Source of the DNA: Palsa-459 sp035937595
GTDB taxonomy: Bacteria > Actinomycetota > Acidimicrobiia > Acidimicrobiales > RAAP-2
Length of the DNA stretch: 13,686 nt
Assembly: GCA_035937595.1 (NCBI GenBank)
Contig: DASZHS010000050.1
Location: forward strand, 1-13,686
Reading direction: 5' to 3'
Translations under genes and position numbers: made by a program
Notes under the pieces: generated by a model
The model's database searches: none
What the model was told of the DNA's origin: nothing
What the model saw: the letters and a program-made list of their open reading frames with translations, nothing else
Shown here: positions 6,436 to 13,499 of the stretch, piece after piece
Numbering within the stretch: the stretch's first letter is position 1
How the letters are laid out: each line of letters starts with the position of its first letter

Positions 6436-7434
6436 GTGTCACCGCGGGCTGACGCTGCGATCGTGGTGATCGCGTACAACGAGGCGTCGACGATCACCGG
6501 CTGCGTGCGCGCCCTGCTGTCGCAGCGGACCACGCGGTCGATCGAGGTCGTCGTCGTCGACGACGCCTCGACGGACCGCACCCGAGAGCTCGTCGCCGAG
6601 CTGGCGGCGCAGGACCCACGGGTCCGAATGGTCGCGCACCGCCGCAACCTCGGGCGCGGGGCGGCGCGGCGGACGGGCCAGGAGACCGTCGATGCGCCGC
6701 TCGTCGGCTACGTCGACGCCGACGTGGTGGTCCCCCCGGACTGGCTCGAGCGGTGCGTCTCGGCGCTCGAGCCCAACGGCGCGGTGTCCGGCATCGCGAC
6801 GCCCGACGGGGACTGCGTCGTGCTCGCGCGCCTCGTCCACCCGACCACGCGGGTGCGCGCCCACACCCTGGCGATCTCCGGCGGCAACGTCCTGTTCGAC
6901 GCCGCGGCGCTCCGCGACGTGGGCTTCGAGCCGAGTGAGCGGCTCGGCGAGGACGTCCGGCTCGCCCACCGCATGGGCGTGCGGGGCCACTCGATCGCGG
7001 TCGTCCCCGGGCTCGTCGTCCAGCACCGCGAGGCCAAGTCCTATGGGGCGACGGTGCGCTGGATGTGGCTGAACGGCCTCGACGCCGCCCGACTCCCGTT
7101 CGAGCTCGGCGTCCTCCGCGTCCCCGACGCGGCGTGGCTCGGATGGATCGTCGTCCTCGTCGTCCTCGTCGTCCTCGCGGCCGTCGGCGCCGTGCCGTGG
7201 GTGGCCATCGTCGGCGGCGCCGTCCTCTGCACCGTCGCCGTCGCCGTCGCGCACACCGCGTCGCGCTTCCGGCTCCACCCTCGCACGCTCCGATGGCTCG
7301 CCGCCGCGGTGCTCGACGTGCCGTTGATGAGCGCGTACCTCGCGGGCCGCACCGCGGGGTTCCCCGCGGCGCTCGCGTCGGGGCGAACGCCCGCGACCGC
7401 CGGCCCTCCCGGCCCAGGACGCACCGCCGCCTAG
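6436..7434 (+). CDS. Membrane-anchored family 2 glycosyltransferase
   Basis: A 332-residue protein. The GT-A domain runs from about residue 7 (AIVVIAYNEASTI) through VVVDDASTD (39-47), the metal-binding DAD motif at 94-96 (YVDADVVVPPDW), and GED at 171-173, the likely catalytic base. After QHREAKSYG and RWMW come two membrane segments (about 235-252 and 254-274) and a basic, Pro/Gly/Ala-rich tail. By family it transfers a sugar from a nucleotide donor to a lipid carrier or growing glycan at the cytoplasmic face. GTG 6436 is the natural start because the fold begins seven residues later, and a -10 box suggests a leaderless message. It ends tail to tail with the minus-strand GT4 gene, sharing CTAG. 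Sugar specificity is not visible. Confidence 0.88.
   Translation: MSPRADAAIVVIAYNEASTITGCVRALLSQRTTRSIEVVVVDDASTDRTRELVAELAAQDPRVRMVAHRRNLGRGAARRTGQETVDAPLVGYVDADVVVPPDWLERCVSALEPNGAVSGIATPDGDCVVLARLVHPTTRVRAHTLAISGGNVLFDAAALRDVGFEPSERLGEDVRLAHRMGVRGHSIAVVPGLVVQHREAKSYGATVRWMWLNGLDAARLPFELGVLRVPDAAWLGWIVVLVVLVVLAAVGAVPWVAIVGGAVLCTVAVAVAHTASRFRLHPRTLRWLAAAVLDVPLMSAYLAGRTAGFPAALASGRTPATAGPPGPGRTAA
7150..7176 (+). repeat. Three exact in-frame copies of a 9-base unit in a membrane helix
   Basis: GTCGTCCTC is repeated at 7150, 7159 and 7168, coding Val-Val-Leu three times in the first membrane segment of the GT2 enzyme. Length change by strand slippage in multiples of nine would keep the frame. 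Confidence 0.7.
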
Positions 7435-8576
7435 GAGTGGCGTCCGACCGCTGTGAGGAGTGCCGCCAGGCGCTCAGCAGACGCGTCCCACTCGAGGTCC
7501 GCGTGCGCGCGCCAGAAGCTCGATGACACGTCGGCGCGCGCCGCGCCGGCATCCAGCCAGTGCTCGATCGCCGCAGTGAGCGACGCGGGGTCGTCCGGTG
7601 GGACCACCGCGCCGGTGACCCCTCCTTCGACCAATCGCGTCGCGTCGTTGCGCGGGTGGTCGACGCACACGACCGGCGTCCCGAGCGCCAGGCTCTCGGC
7701 GACGGCCAACCCGAAGCCCTCGCGGTCCGACGGAGCGACGAGCACCCGCGCGCCGCTCACCGCGGCCCACACGTCCTCATCGGCGTCGAGGGTGCCGTCG
7801 AACACCACGTGCTCCTCGAGCTCGAGCGCCGCGGCGAGCCGCTCGAGTGGGGCGCGCTCGGGCCCGTCGCCGATGACCGCGAGCGAGACCGATCGTCCGC
7901 GCTCGTGCAGCCGTCGCAGCGCCCGGATCGCCTCGTCGACCCGCTTGTGGGCGATGAGCCGGCCCACCGAGACGAGCTCCGGCGCTCCGTCCACCGGCGT
8001 CACGGCGTCGAGCCTCGCGCGGTCGATCGCGTTCGGCACGACGACGAGCCGCGCCGGGTCGACGCCGAGCGCCTCGAGCCGTCGACGGACCTCCTCGGAC
8101 ACGGCCACGACCTGGTCCGCGAGGCGCGCACTCGCCCGCTCGAGCGTCGCTGCGAGCGGGCCGGCAGCGCCGAGGTAGGTCCGCCAGTCCTCGCGACCCC
8201 AGACCTCGTGCCACTGCACGACGAGCGGGACGCGCTTGATCCAGGCAACGGCTCGAAGCGGGACGAGGTGGACGATGGGCATCTGATCCGCGACGATCAC
8301 GTCGAACTCCGCGCCCAGCAGCCGGAGCGTGGCGAGCGCGAAGCGGGCGGCGTGCGTGATCGACCGCCGCTCACCGCGGTACATGGGCACGAGGCCGCAG
8401 ATCGCGGTGTACCGCACGTCTCCGGCGGGCGGGTCCGACCACCACCGCATGGTGAACACCTCGACGTCGAACCCGAGACGCTCGAGACGCGGGAGCAACG
8501 CCGCTGCGCGTGACTCGCGCCCCCCCTTGCTCCAAGGACCGACGGCGTCCTGGACGACGGCGACGCGCAGCGTCAT
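7431..8576 (-). CDS. Family 4 glycosyltransferase (GT-B fold)
   Basis: A 381-residue cytosolic protein with the two Rossmann-like domains of GT4. The N-terminal domain begins RVAVVQDAVGPWSKGGRES, a glycine-rich acceptor loop, and has H123 in QWHEVWG. The C-terminal donor domain begins near ELVSVGRLIAHKRVDEAI (200-217; Arg206 and Lys211 are in the usual phosphate-binding positions) and carries the E-x7-E motif E286 to E294 in EGFGLAVAE. Such retaining enzymes add mannose, glucose, galactose or similar residues from a nucleotide sugar to lipid-linked glycans. ATG 8576 is preceded by GAGG with an 8-base spacer. Longer frames upstream are rejected because the fold starts right at this ATG. It converges with the GT2 gene with a 4-base overlap, and diverges from the glycosidase pair across a 467-base gap. 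Confidence 0.9.
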   Translation of the reverse strand: MTLRVAVVQDAVGPWSKGGRESRAAALLPRLERLGFDVEVFTMRWWSDPPAGDVRYTAICGLVPMYRGERRSITHAARFALATLRLLGAEFDVIVADQMPIVHLVPLRAVAWIKRVPLVVQWHEVWGREDWRTYLGAAGPLAATLERASARLADQVVAVSEEVRRRLEALGVDPARLVVVPNAIDRARLDAVTPVDGAPELVSVGRLIAHKRVDEAIRALRRLHERGRSVSLAVIGDGPERAPLERLAAALELEEHVVFDGTLDADEDVWAAVSGARVLVAPSDREGFGLAVAESLALGTPVVCVDHPRNDATRLVEGGVTGAVVPPDDPASLTAAIEHWLDAGAARADVSSSFWRAHADLEWDASAERLAALLTAVGRHS

Positions 8577-8921
8577 CGCGTCGACCTCGTTGTGACGACG
8601 CGCCGCAGGGGTCCGACGTGCGCGCGCTGGAGCGCACGCCGCGACGACCACACGCTCGCGACGGTACTGCCGCACCTCGTTGACCACCCTCCATGCCCTC
8701 GACGGCGCCCAGTGCTCCGCACCGGCGGTCTGCCACCTCGACGTGCGTGCCGCTCTCCCACCGTCGTCGTCAGGACACCGGGTTCGTCGGGCGCCGTGAG
8801 CGACCAGTGGTTAGACGGGACCCCCGAAGCGAGACCGCTCGAGCGGGCCAACGACCGTGACGTTGTTCGAGCTCGAGGTCGAGGTCCGCTGCGAGCGTCG
8901 CTCGGATGCGTCGACCTCAAG

Positions 8922-8978
8922 GTGAACACTGCGTGTCACGGCGCAAAACAAGGAAGTTTTTCACCGCCTGCACTGTGA
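8922..8978. promoter_or_regulatory. Cluster of GTGA/TCAC half-sites upstream of the first glycosidase gene
   Basis: GTGA at 8922-8925 and TCAC at 8936-8939 are separated by 10 bases. TCAC at 8961-8964 and GTGA at 8975-8978 are also separated by 10 bases, with opposite polarity. The first pair also forms an imperfect inverted repeat (GTG-a-ACAC tgc GTGT-CAC). All lie just upstream of the TAGCGT box, a fitting place for an operator. The regulator is unknown. Confidence 0.3.
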
Positions 8979-8996
8979 GCGTCGATCCCCAAGCGC

Positions 8997-9002
8997 TAGC
9001 GT
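8997..9002 (+). promoter_or_regulatory. Candidate -10 box for the first glycosidase gene
   Basis: TAGCGT fits TAnnnT and predicts a start near 9009 and a leader of about 35 bases containing the ribosome binding site. No clear -35. Confidence 0.4.
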
Positions 9003-9028
9003 GCACGGACCGGCAACGCGCATTCTGC

Positions 9029-9035
9029 AGGAGGG
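9029..9035 (+). promoter_or_regulatory. Strong ribosome binding site fixing the first glycosidase start
   Basis: AGGAGGG lies 8 bases before ATG 9044, and the encoded N-terminus is a signal peptide. Upstream in-frame codons back to 8906 are therefore not used. Confidence 0.8.
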
Positions 9036-9043
9036 TTCGTTCA

Positions 9044-10132
9044 ATGGCGTCCTGGCGTTCCACGGCACTGCCCCTACGGATCGGCGTCGCGGCTCTCGCC
9101 GTCGCCGCAGCCACGCTGCCGACGATCGGCGCCGGCGCCTCCGCCAAGGCCGCCCCCGTCCCGCAGCGGGGCATCAACACCTACGTGCAGGACCTGTGCC
9201 AGAGCTCCAAGGTGTGGGCCAACGACGCCAAGGGCCAGTTCGGCGTGTTCAAGTCGCTCGGCGCCAACTCCGTGGCCCTCGCCTTCCCGCTCTACACCTA
9301 CTCGGTGACCTCGAACGCCGTGTTCGGACGGACCACCTGCGGCTCGGTCTACCAGACGCCGTCACCCGGCCGGCTCGCGGTCCTGATCAAGGCCGCGCAC
9401 GCCCTGCACCTGCGCGTGTTCCTCCGCCCCCTGCTCGATGAGACGGTGCTCCAGAAGCAGGGCGGCTGGCGTGGCTCCATCAAGCCCTCGAACACCCACC
9501 TGTGGTTCAAGAGCTACCTGAGCACCCTCACCCCCTATCTCAAGCTGGCGCAGCAGAACCGGGTGGAGTACTTCTCGGTGGCGACGGAGCTCGACAGCAT
9601 GGCGACCAAGTCGAACTGGACGTCGCTGATCTCGAGCGTGAAGCGCCTCTACCGTGGGCGGCTGAGCTTCACCATCAACTGGGCGGAGACGGCCTCGGGC
9701 AAGGTGGGCTGGGCCGGGACCTCGCCGGGGATGGACACCTACCAGTCCGCGGCCCTCCCCAACAACGCCACGCCGTCGGACCTGCTCACCGCGTGGAACA
9801 ACGCACTCTCGAGCAGCGACAAGGTGCCCTTCTCGCTCGCCGCCGCGTCGATCGACGAGATCGCGATCCTCGCCCAGGACGGGGCGTACTCGCAGCCGTG
9901 GGCCTGGAGCCTCCCGCTGTCGACGCACCCGTTCGACCAGAGCATCCAGGCGAACTGGTACTCGATGGCGTGCACCTTCTACAAGAGCCACAACATGCAG
10001 GGCATCTACTTCTGGGGTGTCTGGTTCGCCGACGGCTCCCACGCGCTGCCCAAGGGGCCGGACTCGAGCCGCACCCAGGAGATCCAGCCCGCGAGCGCCG
10101 CGGTCATCCGGCACTGCTTCACGGGCAAGTAG
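9044..10132 (+). CDS. Secreted glycoside hydrolase, TIM barrel, GH113-like (first of a tandem pair)
   Basis: A 362-residue exported protein. Residues 1 to about 36 form a signal peptide: basic n-region, hydrophobic core LRIGVAALAVAAATLPTIGA, then an Ala-rich cleavage region (GASAKA). The mature part reads as a beta/alpha barrel: FKSLGANSVALAFPLY (strand 1-2 region), VFLRP, GGWRGSIKP (140-148), WFKSYLSTLTPYLKLAQ, VATELDSM with E182 as likely acid/base, and SIDEIAI with E272 as likely nucleophile, then QPWAW and IYFWGVWF. This order of motifs matches family GH113, whose known members are beta-1,4-mannanases. Four cysteines (52, 99, 310, 358) are all conserved in the neighbour and may form disulfides. 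Family placement is by eye; the substrate here is unknown. It lies 144 bases before its paralogue and may be regulated separately. Confidence 0.78.
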   Translation: MASWRSTALPLRIGVAALAVAAATLPTIGAGASAKAAPVPQRGINTYVQDLCQSSKVWANDAKGQFGVFKSLGANSVALAFPLYTYSVTSNAVFGRTTCGSVYQTPSPGRLAVLIKAAHALHLRVFLRPLLDETVLQKQGGWRGSIKPSNTHLWFKSYLSTLTPYLKLAQQNRVEYFSVATELDSMATKSNWTSLISSVKRLYRGRLSFTINWAETASGKVGWAGTSPGMDTYQSAALPNNATPSDLLTAWNNALSSSDKVPFSLAAASIDEIAILAQDGAYSQPWAWSLPLSTHPFDQSIQANWYSMACTFYKSHNMQGIYFWGVWFADGSHALPKGPDSSRTQEIQPASAAVIRHCFTGK

Positions 10133-10138
10133 ACGTTC

Positions 10139-10172
10139 GCACCATCGCGTGAGCGGGCTCACCACGATGTGC
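10139..10172 (+). terminator. Stem-loop after the first glycosidase gene
   Basis: Seven bases after the stop, GCA-c-CATCG (10139-10147) pairs with CGATG-TGC (10165-10172). Inside it GTGAG (10149-10153) pairs with CTCAC (10158-10162) around a 4-base loop. No T-tract follows. The inner part, GTGA-N6-TCAC (10149-10162), also equals the core of a CRP/FNR-type operator, so it may be a DNA site rather than, or as well as, an RNA structure. Confidence 0.4.
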
Positions 10173-10236
10173 TCGGGCGAGCGGCGGCATCACGGAATTT
10201 CGCGGTGCTGCAGGGGTGCTTCAGGTGGTGAGCCGG

Positions 10237-10242
10237 TAGCCT
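10237..10242 (+). promoter_or_regulatory. Candidate -10 box for the second glycosidase gene
   Basis: TAGCCT fits TAnnnT and predicts a start near 10249 and a leader of about 28 bases with GGAGG at 10264-10268. This resembles the layout before the first glycosidase gene (TAGCGT, leader about 35 bases). Confidence 0.35.
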
Positions 10243-10276
10243 GACCGCGCCGACGTCGTTACTGGAGGTTGCTTCC

Positions 10277-11356
10277 ATGGCGCCACGCCTGCGAGCCCGG
10301 GCCCTGCCGGTGTGGATCGCGGTTGCTGGCCTGACCCTCGCGAGCGCCTCGTTCGCGACCCAAGGCGCCGGCGCGTCGCCCAAGGCCGCCTTCAAGCAGC
10401 TGGGCTTCAACTCCTACGTCCAGGACCTCTGCCAGAGCGACGCGACGTGGGCCAGCGATGCCAGCGGCCAGTTCTCGACGCTCAAGTCGCTCGGCGGCAA
10501 CTCCATCGCGCTCGCCTTCCCCCTGTACATGTCGTCGCTCACCGCGAGCAGTGTGGCGGCGAAGCGCACCTGCGGCACGAGCTTCGAGACCCCCTCACCC
10601 GCCCGGCTCGCCGTCGCGATCCGGGCGGCGCACGCGCTGCACCTGAAGGTGTTCCTTCGGCCCATGATCGACGAGACCGTGCTCAAGGCGGACGGCGGCT
10701 GGCGAGGCGTCATCCGACCCAAGAACGTCAAGGCGTGGTTCCACAGCTACCTTGGCGCCCTGGCGCCGTACCTGCTGCTCGCCCAGCAGCAGCGCGTCGA
10801 GTACTTCGCCATCTCGACCGAGCTCGACAGCATGTCGAAGAAGACCCAGTGGCCCTGGCTCATCGCCACCGCGAAGCGGATCTACCACGGCTCGCTCATC
10901 TTCACGGTCACGTGGCGACCCAACGAGGGGATCCAGCCGGGCACCTCGCCGGGGATGGACACCTACCAGGCCGTCCAGCTCCCGCCCTCCGCGACGCCCG
11001 ACCAGCTGCTCGCCGCCTGGAACACCGCGATCACCACCAGCAACAAGGTGCCGTTCGCGCTGTCGTCGGCGTCGATCGACGAGCTCGCGATCAACGCGCA
11101 GGACGGCGCGTACCACATCCCGTGGGCGTGGGGGCTGCCGCCGAACCAGTACCCGTTCGACCAGGACATCCAGGCGAACTGGTACTCGATGGCGTGCAGC
11201 TTCTTCAAGACGCACAACATGCGGGGCCTGTACTTCTGGGGGATCTGGTACTCGATGGGCGCGAACGCCGTGCTCCAGACACCGAGCCCGGGCCTCGCCC
11301 AGGAGATCCAGCCCGCGAGCGCCGCGGTGATCAAGCACTGCTACACCGGCAAGTAG
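10277..11356 (+). CDS. Secreted glycoside hydrolase, TIM barrel, GH113-like (second of a tandem pair)
   Basis: A 359-residue paralogue of the preceding gene. From residue 43 to about 215 the two align without gaps; in the first 42 aligned mature residues about 70 percent are identical by eye. A signal peptide covers residues 1 to about 37 (RLRARALPVWIAVAGLTLAS, then GAGASPKA). Likely catalytic residues are E182 (STELDSM) and E269 (SIDELAI), and the WRG motif is at 142-144. The cysteines at 52, 99, 307 and 355 match those of the first copy, and both proteins end HCxTGK. Differences cluster around residues 86-95, 188-194 and 213-223 (the latter with a 3-residue deletion), and near 325-340, which are likely barrel loops. 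ATG 10277 follows GGAGG with an 8-base spacer. Probably a tandem duplication followed by divergence in substrate or product. Confidence 0.78.
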   Translation: MAPRLRARALPVWIAVAGLTLASASFATQGAGASPKAAFKQLGFNSYVQDLCQSDATWASDASGQFSTLKSLGGNSIALAFPLYMSSLTASSVAAKRTCGTSFETPSPARLAVAIRAAHALHLKVFLRPMIDETVLKADGGWRGVIRPKNVKAWFHSYLGALAPYLLLAQQQRVEYFAISTELDSMSKKTQWPWLIATAKRIYHGSLIFTVTWRPNEGIQPGTSPGMDTYQAVQLPPSATPDQLLAAWNTAITTSNKVPFALSSASIDELAINAQDGAYHIPWAWGLPPNQYPFDQDIQANWYSMACSFFKTHNMRGLYFWGIWYSMGANAVLQTPSPGLAQEIQPASAAVIKHCYTGK

Positions 11357-11376
11357 CGGCGCACCAGCGCACGCGG

Positions 11377-11400
11377 CGCGCACCTCGAACGAGCAGCGCG
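11377..11400 (+). terminator. Weak stem-loop after the second glycosidase gene
   Basis: CGCGC (11377-11381) pairs with GCGCG (11396-11400). After a 2x2 internal loop, CTC (11384-11386) pairs with GAG (11391-11393) around GAAC. It is shorter and weaker than the other hairpins in the window, and there is no T-tract. Confidence 0.25.
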
Positions 11401-11438
11401 GCGGTGTCTGACCAAGACGGACCGCCCTCGGCCGACGG

Positions 11439-13481
11439 ATGCGTAAGGTGGCGGCGCGATGCGATCGCGTGACCCACGTGGCGCCTGAGGCGACGGACCC
11501 CCGCCCGAGCGTCTCGGTCGTCGTCCTCTCGAAGGACGAGCCGCAGCTCGCGCACACCCTCGACCTCCTGCGTCCGCAGTGCGACGCGATCGACGCGGAG
11601 TGCCTCGTCGTGGACGCGTCGATGGGTCGGATGGAGCACGTGCACCGCGACCACGCGTGGGTCGAGTGGATCGACTTCGTTGGCCCGATGTGCGTCAAGG
11701 TCACGATCCCCCACCAGCGCAACGCCGGCGTCCGACGGGCGAAGGGGCGCATCGTCGCCTTCTGCGACGCCGGCGGCTCGCCGCAGGAAGGATGGCTCGA
11801 CGCGCTGATCCAGCCCCTCCTCGCCGGGACCTCCGAGGCGACGTGCGGGCCGATCTTCCCTTTGGGCGGCGGCATGATGGACCCGGCGAACGACCTCGAC
11901 GACGGCGCGCCCGTCGAGATCGCGATCACCGCGAACATGGCGTTCCTCCGCAGAGCGTTCGACCTGGTCGGCGGGTTCGACGAGCGCTACCGCTACGGCT
12001 CGGACACCGACTTCGGGTTCCGGCTGCTGGACGCCGGCTGCCGGATGACCTGCGCCGCGGGCGCGCGCATGGTGATGGACTGGGGCGACACCGATCGCGC
12101 GCTCTCCCGGGCGCGGTTCTACGGCGCGGGCAACGTCCTGCTCTTCCTCAACCACCCCCGGCGCGTCCGGACCGTCCTGCGGCTGTGGCCCGACACCGTC
12201 GCGTACCCGATCTGGCTGGTCGGCATGGTGCTCTTGGTCCCCTTCGCCGTCGTCGCGCTGTGGCTCCCGCTCGGGTGGCTGGCCCTGCTGGCGGTCCCAC
12301 TCTGGCGGAACCGCCGCGCGCCCAACCTCGGCGCGCTGCTGCGGGTCAAGCTGCTGCGGGCCGCGAGCTTCCTCACCGGGTGGGTCTCTGTCCCCCTCCG
12401 TCGCGACGTCCCGGTGGTCATCGTCCCGGAGAACCACGAGAACCCCTACCTCGACGAGCTGTGCATCGCGCTCCAGGCGTCCGGGGTGACCGCGGACCAG
12501 CTGCCGATGGGGGTCACGTCCAGCCAGACGCTGAACGCACTGCTCGTCCTGCCCCGCCTCGCGTGGCGCCGGCTGCGCGGCACCCGGGTCCTCCACGTGC
12601 ACTGGACGTACCCGTTCGCCTGGCGGTGGGCCGCACGCGTGCCGGTGCTGCGACGCGCGCCGCGCTGGTGGTTCACCGCACTCCTCTCGAGCGCTCGCGT
12701 GCTCGGGTTGCGCGTCGTCTACACCGCGCACAACGTGCTCCCGCACACCCCGATCTTCGACGACGATCGCGCCGCACGCCGGGCGCTGCTCGGGCGCGCC
12801 GACGAGGTGATCACCCTGACCGACGCCGCGCGGGCGCGGCTGCACCACGAGTTCGGCGTCCCGGCGGCGCGCCTCACCGTGGTCCCCGAGGGCGCGCCGC
12901 GGCCCGTGGCCGCGTCGCTGCACGCCGCGAGGTCCGACCGGCCGCTCGCGGTCCTCTTCGGGCACCTCGACGCCTACAAGGGCGTCGAGGTGCTCCTCGA
13001 CGCCGCGGTCACCGCGGACGAGGACCTCGGTGTCGAGCTCCTGGGCGAGTCGAGCGATCCCGCCTACGCCGAGCTGCTCCACCGGGGCCTCGAGCGGCTC
13101 CGCGCCTCGGGCCGCCACGCGGTGTGGGCCGAGCGCCGCTTCACGGACGAAGAGCTCGCGTGCCTCCTCGCGAGGGCGACGATGGCGGTCCTGCCGTTCC
13201 GCGAGATCACCAACTCCACCTCGCTGCGCGTGGCCATGACGCATCGCGTGCCGTGCGTGCTCCCGGCACTGCCCGCGCTGTCGGACGTCCCGCGAGCCGC
13301 CGCGTGCTGGTTCGCCCCGGCCGACGTGGCGGACCTCGCCCGGGCGTTGCGCGACGTCGCGGCGGCGACCGACGACGAGCGCGAGGCGATGTCCGCTGCC
13401 GCGCTCGCCTGGCTCGCCGAGTGGTCCTGGGACCGCGTGGCCGCCGCGACGCGGCAGGTCTACGAGCGGGCCCTGCGCTGA
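11439..13481 (+). CDS. Two-domain glycosyltransferase: GT2 - membrane segments - GT4 fusion
   Basis: A 680-residue protein. Residues about 24-240 are a GT-A domain (SVSVVVLSKDEPQ; HQRNAGVRRAKG at 92-103; CDAGGSPQEGWL at 109-120 in place of the DxD motif; ITANMAFLRR; YGSDTDFGFRLLDAG at 186-200, the ED-like base motif). Two hydrophobic stretches lie at about 253-289. Residues about 325-680 are a GT-B domain: VLHVHWTYPF (384-393), YTAHNVLPHTP (428-438), VLFGHLDAYKGVEVL (505-519, donor site Lys514) and LPFREITNSTSL (585-596). One chain may thus add two sugars in turn to a lipid-linked glycan. The GT2 domain has Gly where the second DxD aspartate would be, so its activity or metal use may differ. 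The start is uncertain: ATG 11439 has no ribosome binding site, and GTG 11469 or 11478, downstream of a TAAGGT box at 11444-11449, would equally keep the whole fold. Confidence 0.85.
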   Translation: MRKVAARCDRVTHVAPEATDPRPSVSVVVLSKDEPQLAHTLDLLRPQCDAIDAECLVVDASMGRMEHVHRDHAWVEWIDFVGPMCVKVTIPHQRNAGVRRAKGRIVAFCDAGGSPQEGWLDALIQPLLAGTSEATCGPIFPLGGGMMDPANDLDDGAPVEIAITANMAFLRRAFDLVGGFDERYRYGSDTDFGFRLLDAGCRMTCAAGARMVMDWGDTDRALSRARFYGAGNVLLFLNHPRRVRTVLRLWPDTVAYPIWLVGMVLLVPFAVVALWLPLGWLALLAVPLWRNRRAPNLGALLRVKLLRAASFLTGWVSVPLRRDVPVVIVPENHENPYLDELCIALQASGVTADQLPMGVTSSQTLNALLVLPRLAWRRLRGTRVLHVHWTYPFAWRWAARVPVLRRAPRWWFTALLSSARVLGLRVVYTAHNVLPHTPIFDDDRAARRALLGRADEVITLTDAARARLHHEFGVPAARLTVVPEGAPRPVAASLHAARSDRPLAVLFGHLDAYKGVEVLLDAAVTADEDLGVELLGESSDPAYAELLHRGLERLRASGRHAVWAERRFTDEELACLLARATMAVLPFREITNSTSLRVAMTHRVPCVLPALPALSDVPRAAACWFAPADVADLARALRDVAAATDDEREAMSAAALAWLAEWSWDRVAAATRQVYERALR

Positions 13482-13499
13482 GCATCTCCTGGTGACGCC

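Larger units (their letters stand above)
8577..9043. other. 467-base intergenic region between the divergent GT4 and first glycosidase genes
   Basis: No convincing gene is seen: the short open frames on both strands read as Arg/Pro/Ser-rich shadows without family motifs. The left part carries the GAGG ribosome binding site of the GT4 gene (8585-8588) and a possible minus-strand -10 box, TACCGT, at 8661-8666. The right 120 bases are noticeably richer in A and T (a run of AAAACA and TTTTT near 8944-8961). They hold four GTGA/TCAC half-sites, a TAGCGT box and a strong ribosome binding site. The regulatory content therefore sits mostly on the glycosidase side. The middle, about 8690-8910, shows nothing recognisable. 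Confidence 0.6.

Noticed and set aside
8573..8978. Small open frames on both strands in the 467-base gap
   Set aside because: Arg/Ser/Pro-rich, without ribosome binding sites or motifs, and overlapping each other; they look like chance frames in GC-rich DNA.
8906..9043. 46-residue upstream extension of the first glycosidase
   Set aside because: It would bury the signal peptide, and the strong AGGAGGG site points to ATG 9044.
11459..11488. Nine-codon upstream frame (ATG 11459 to TGA 11486-11488) overlapping the start of the fusion gene
   Set aside because: Could be a leader peptide if transcription begins near 11456, but there is no ribosome binding site and the promoter itself is uncertain.
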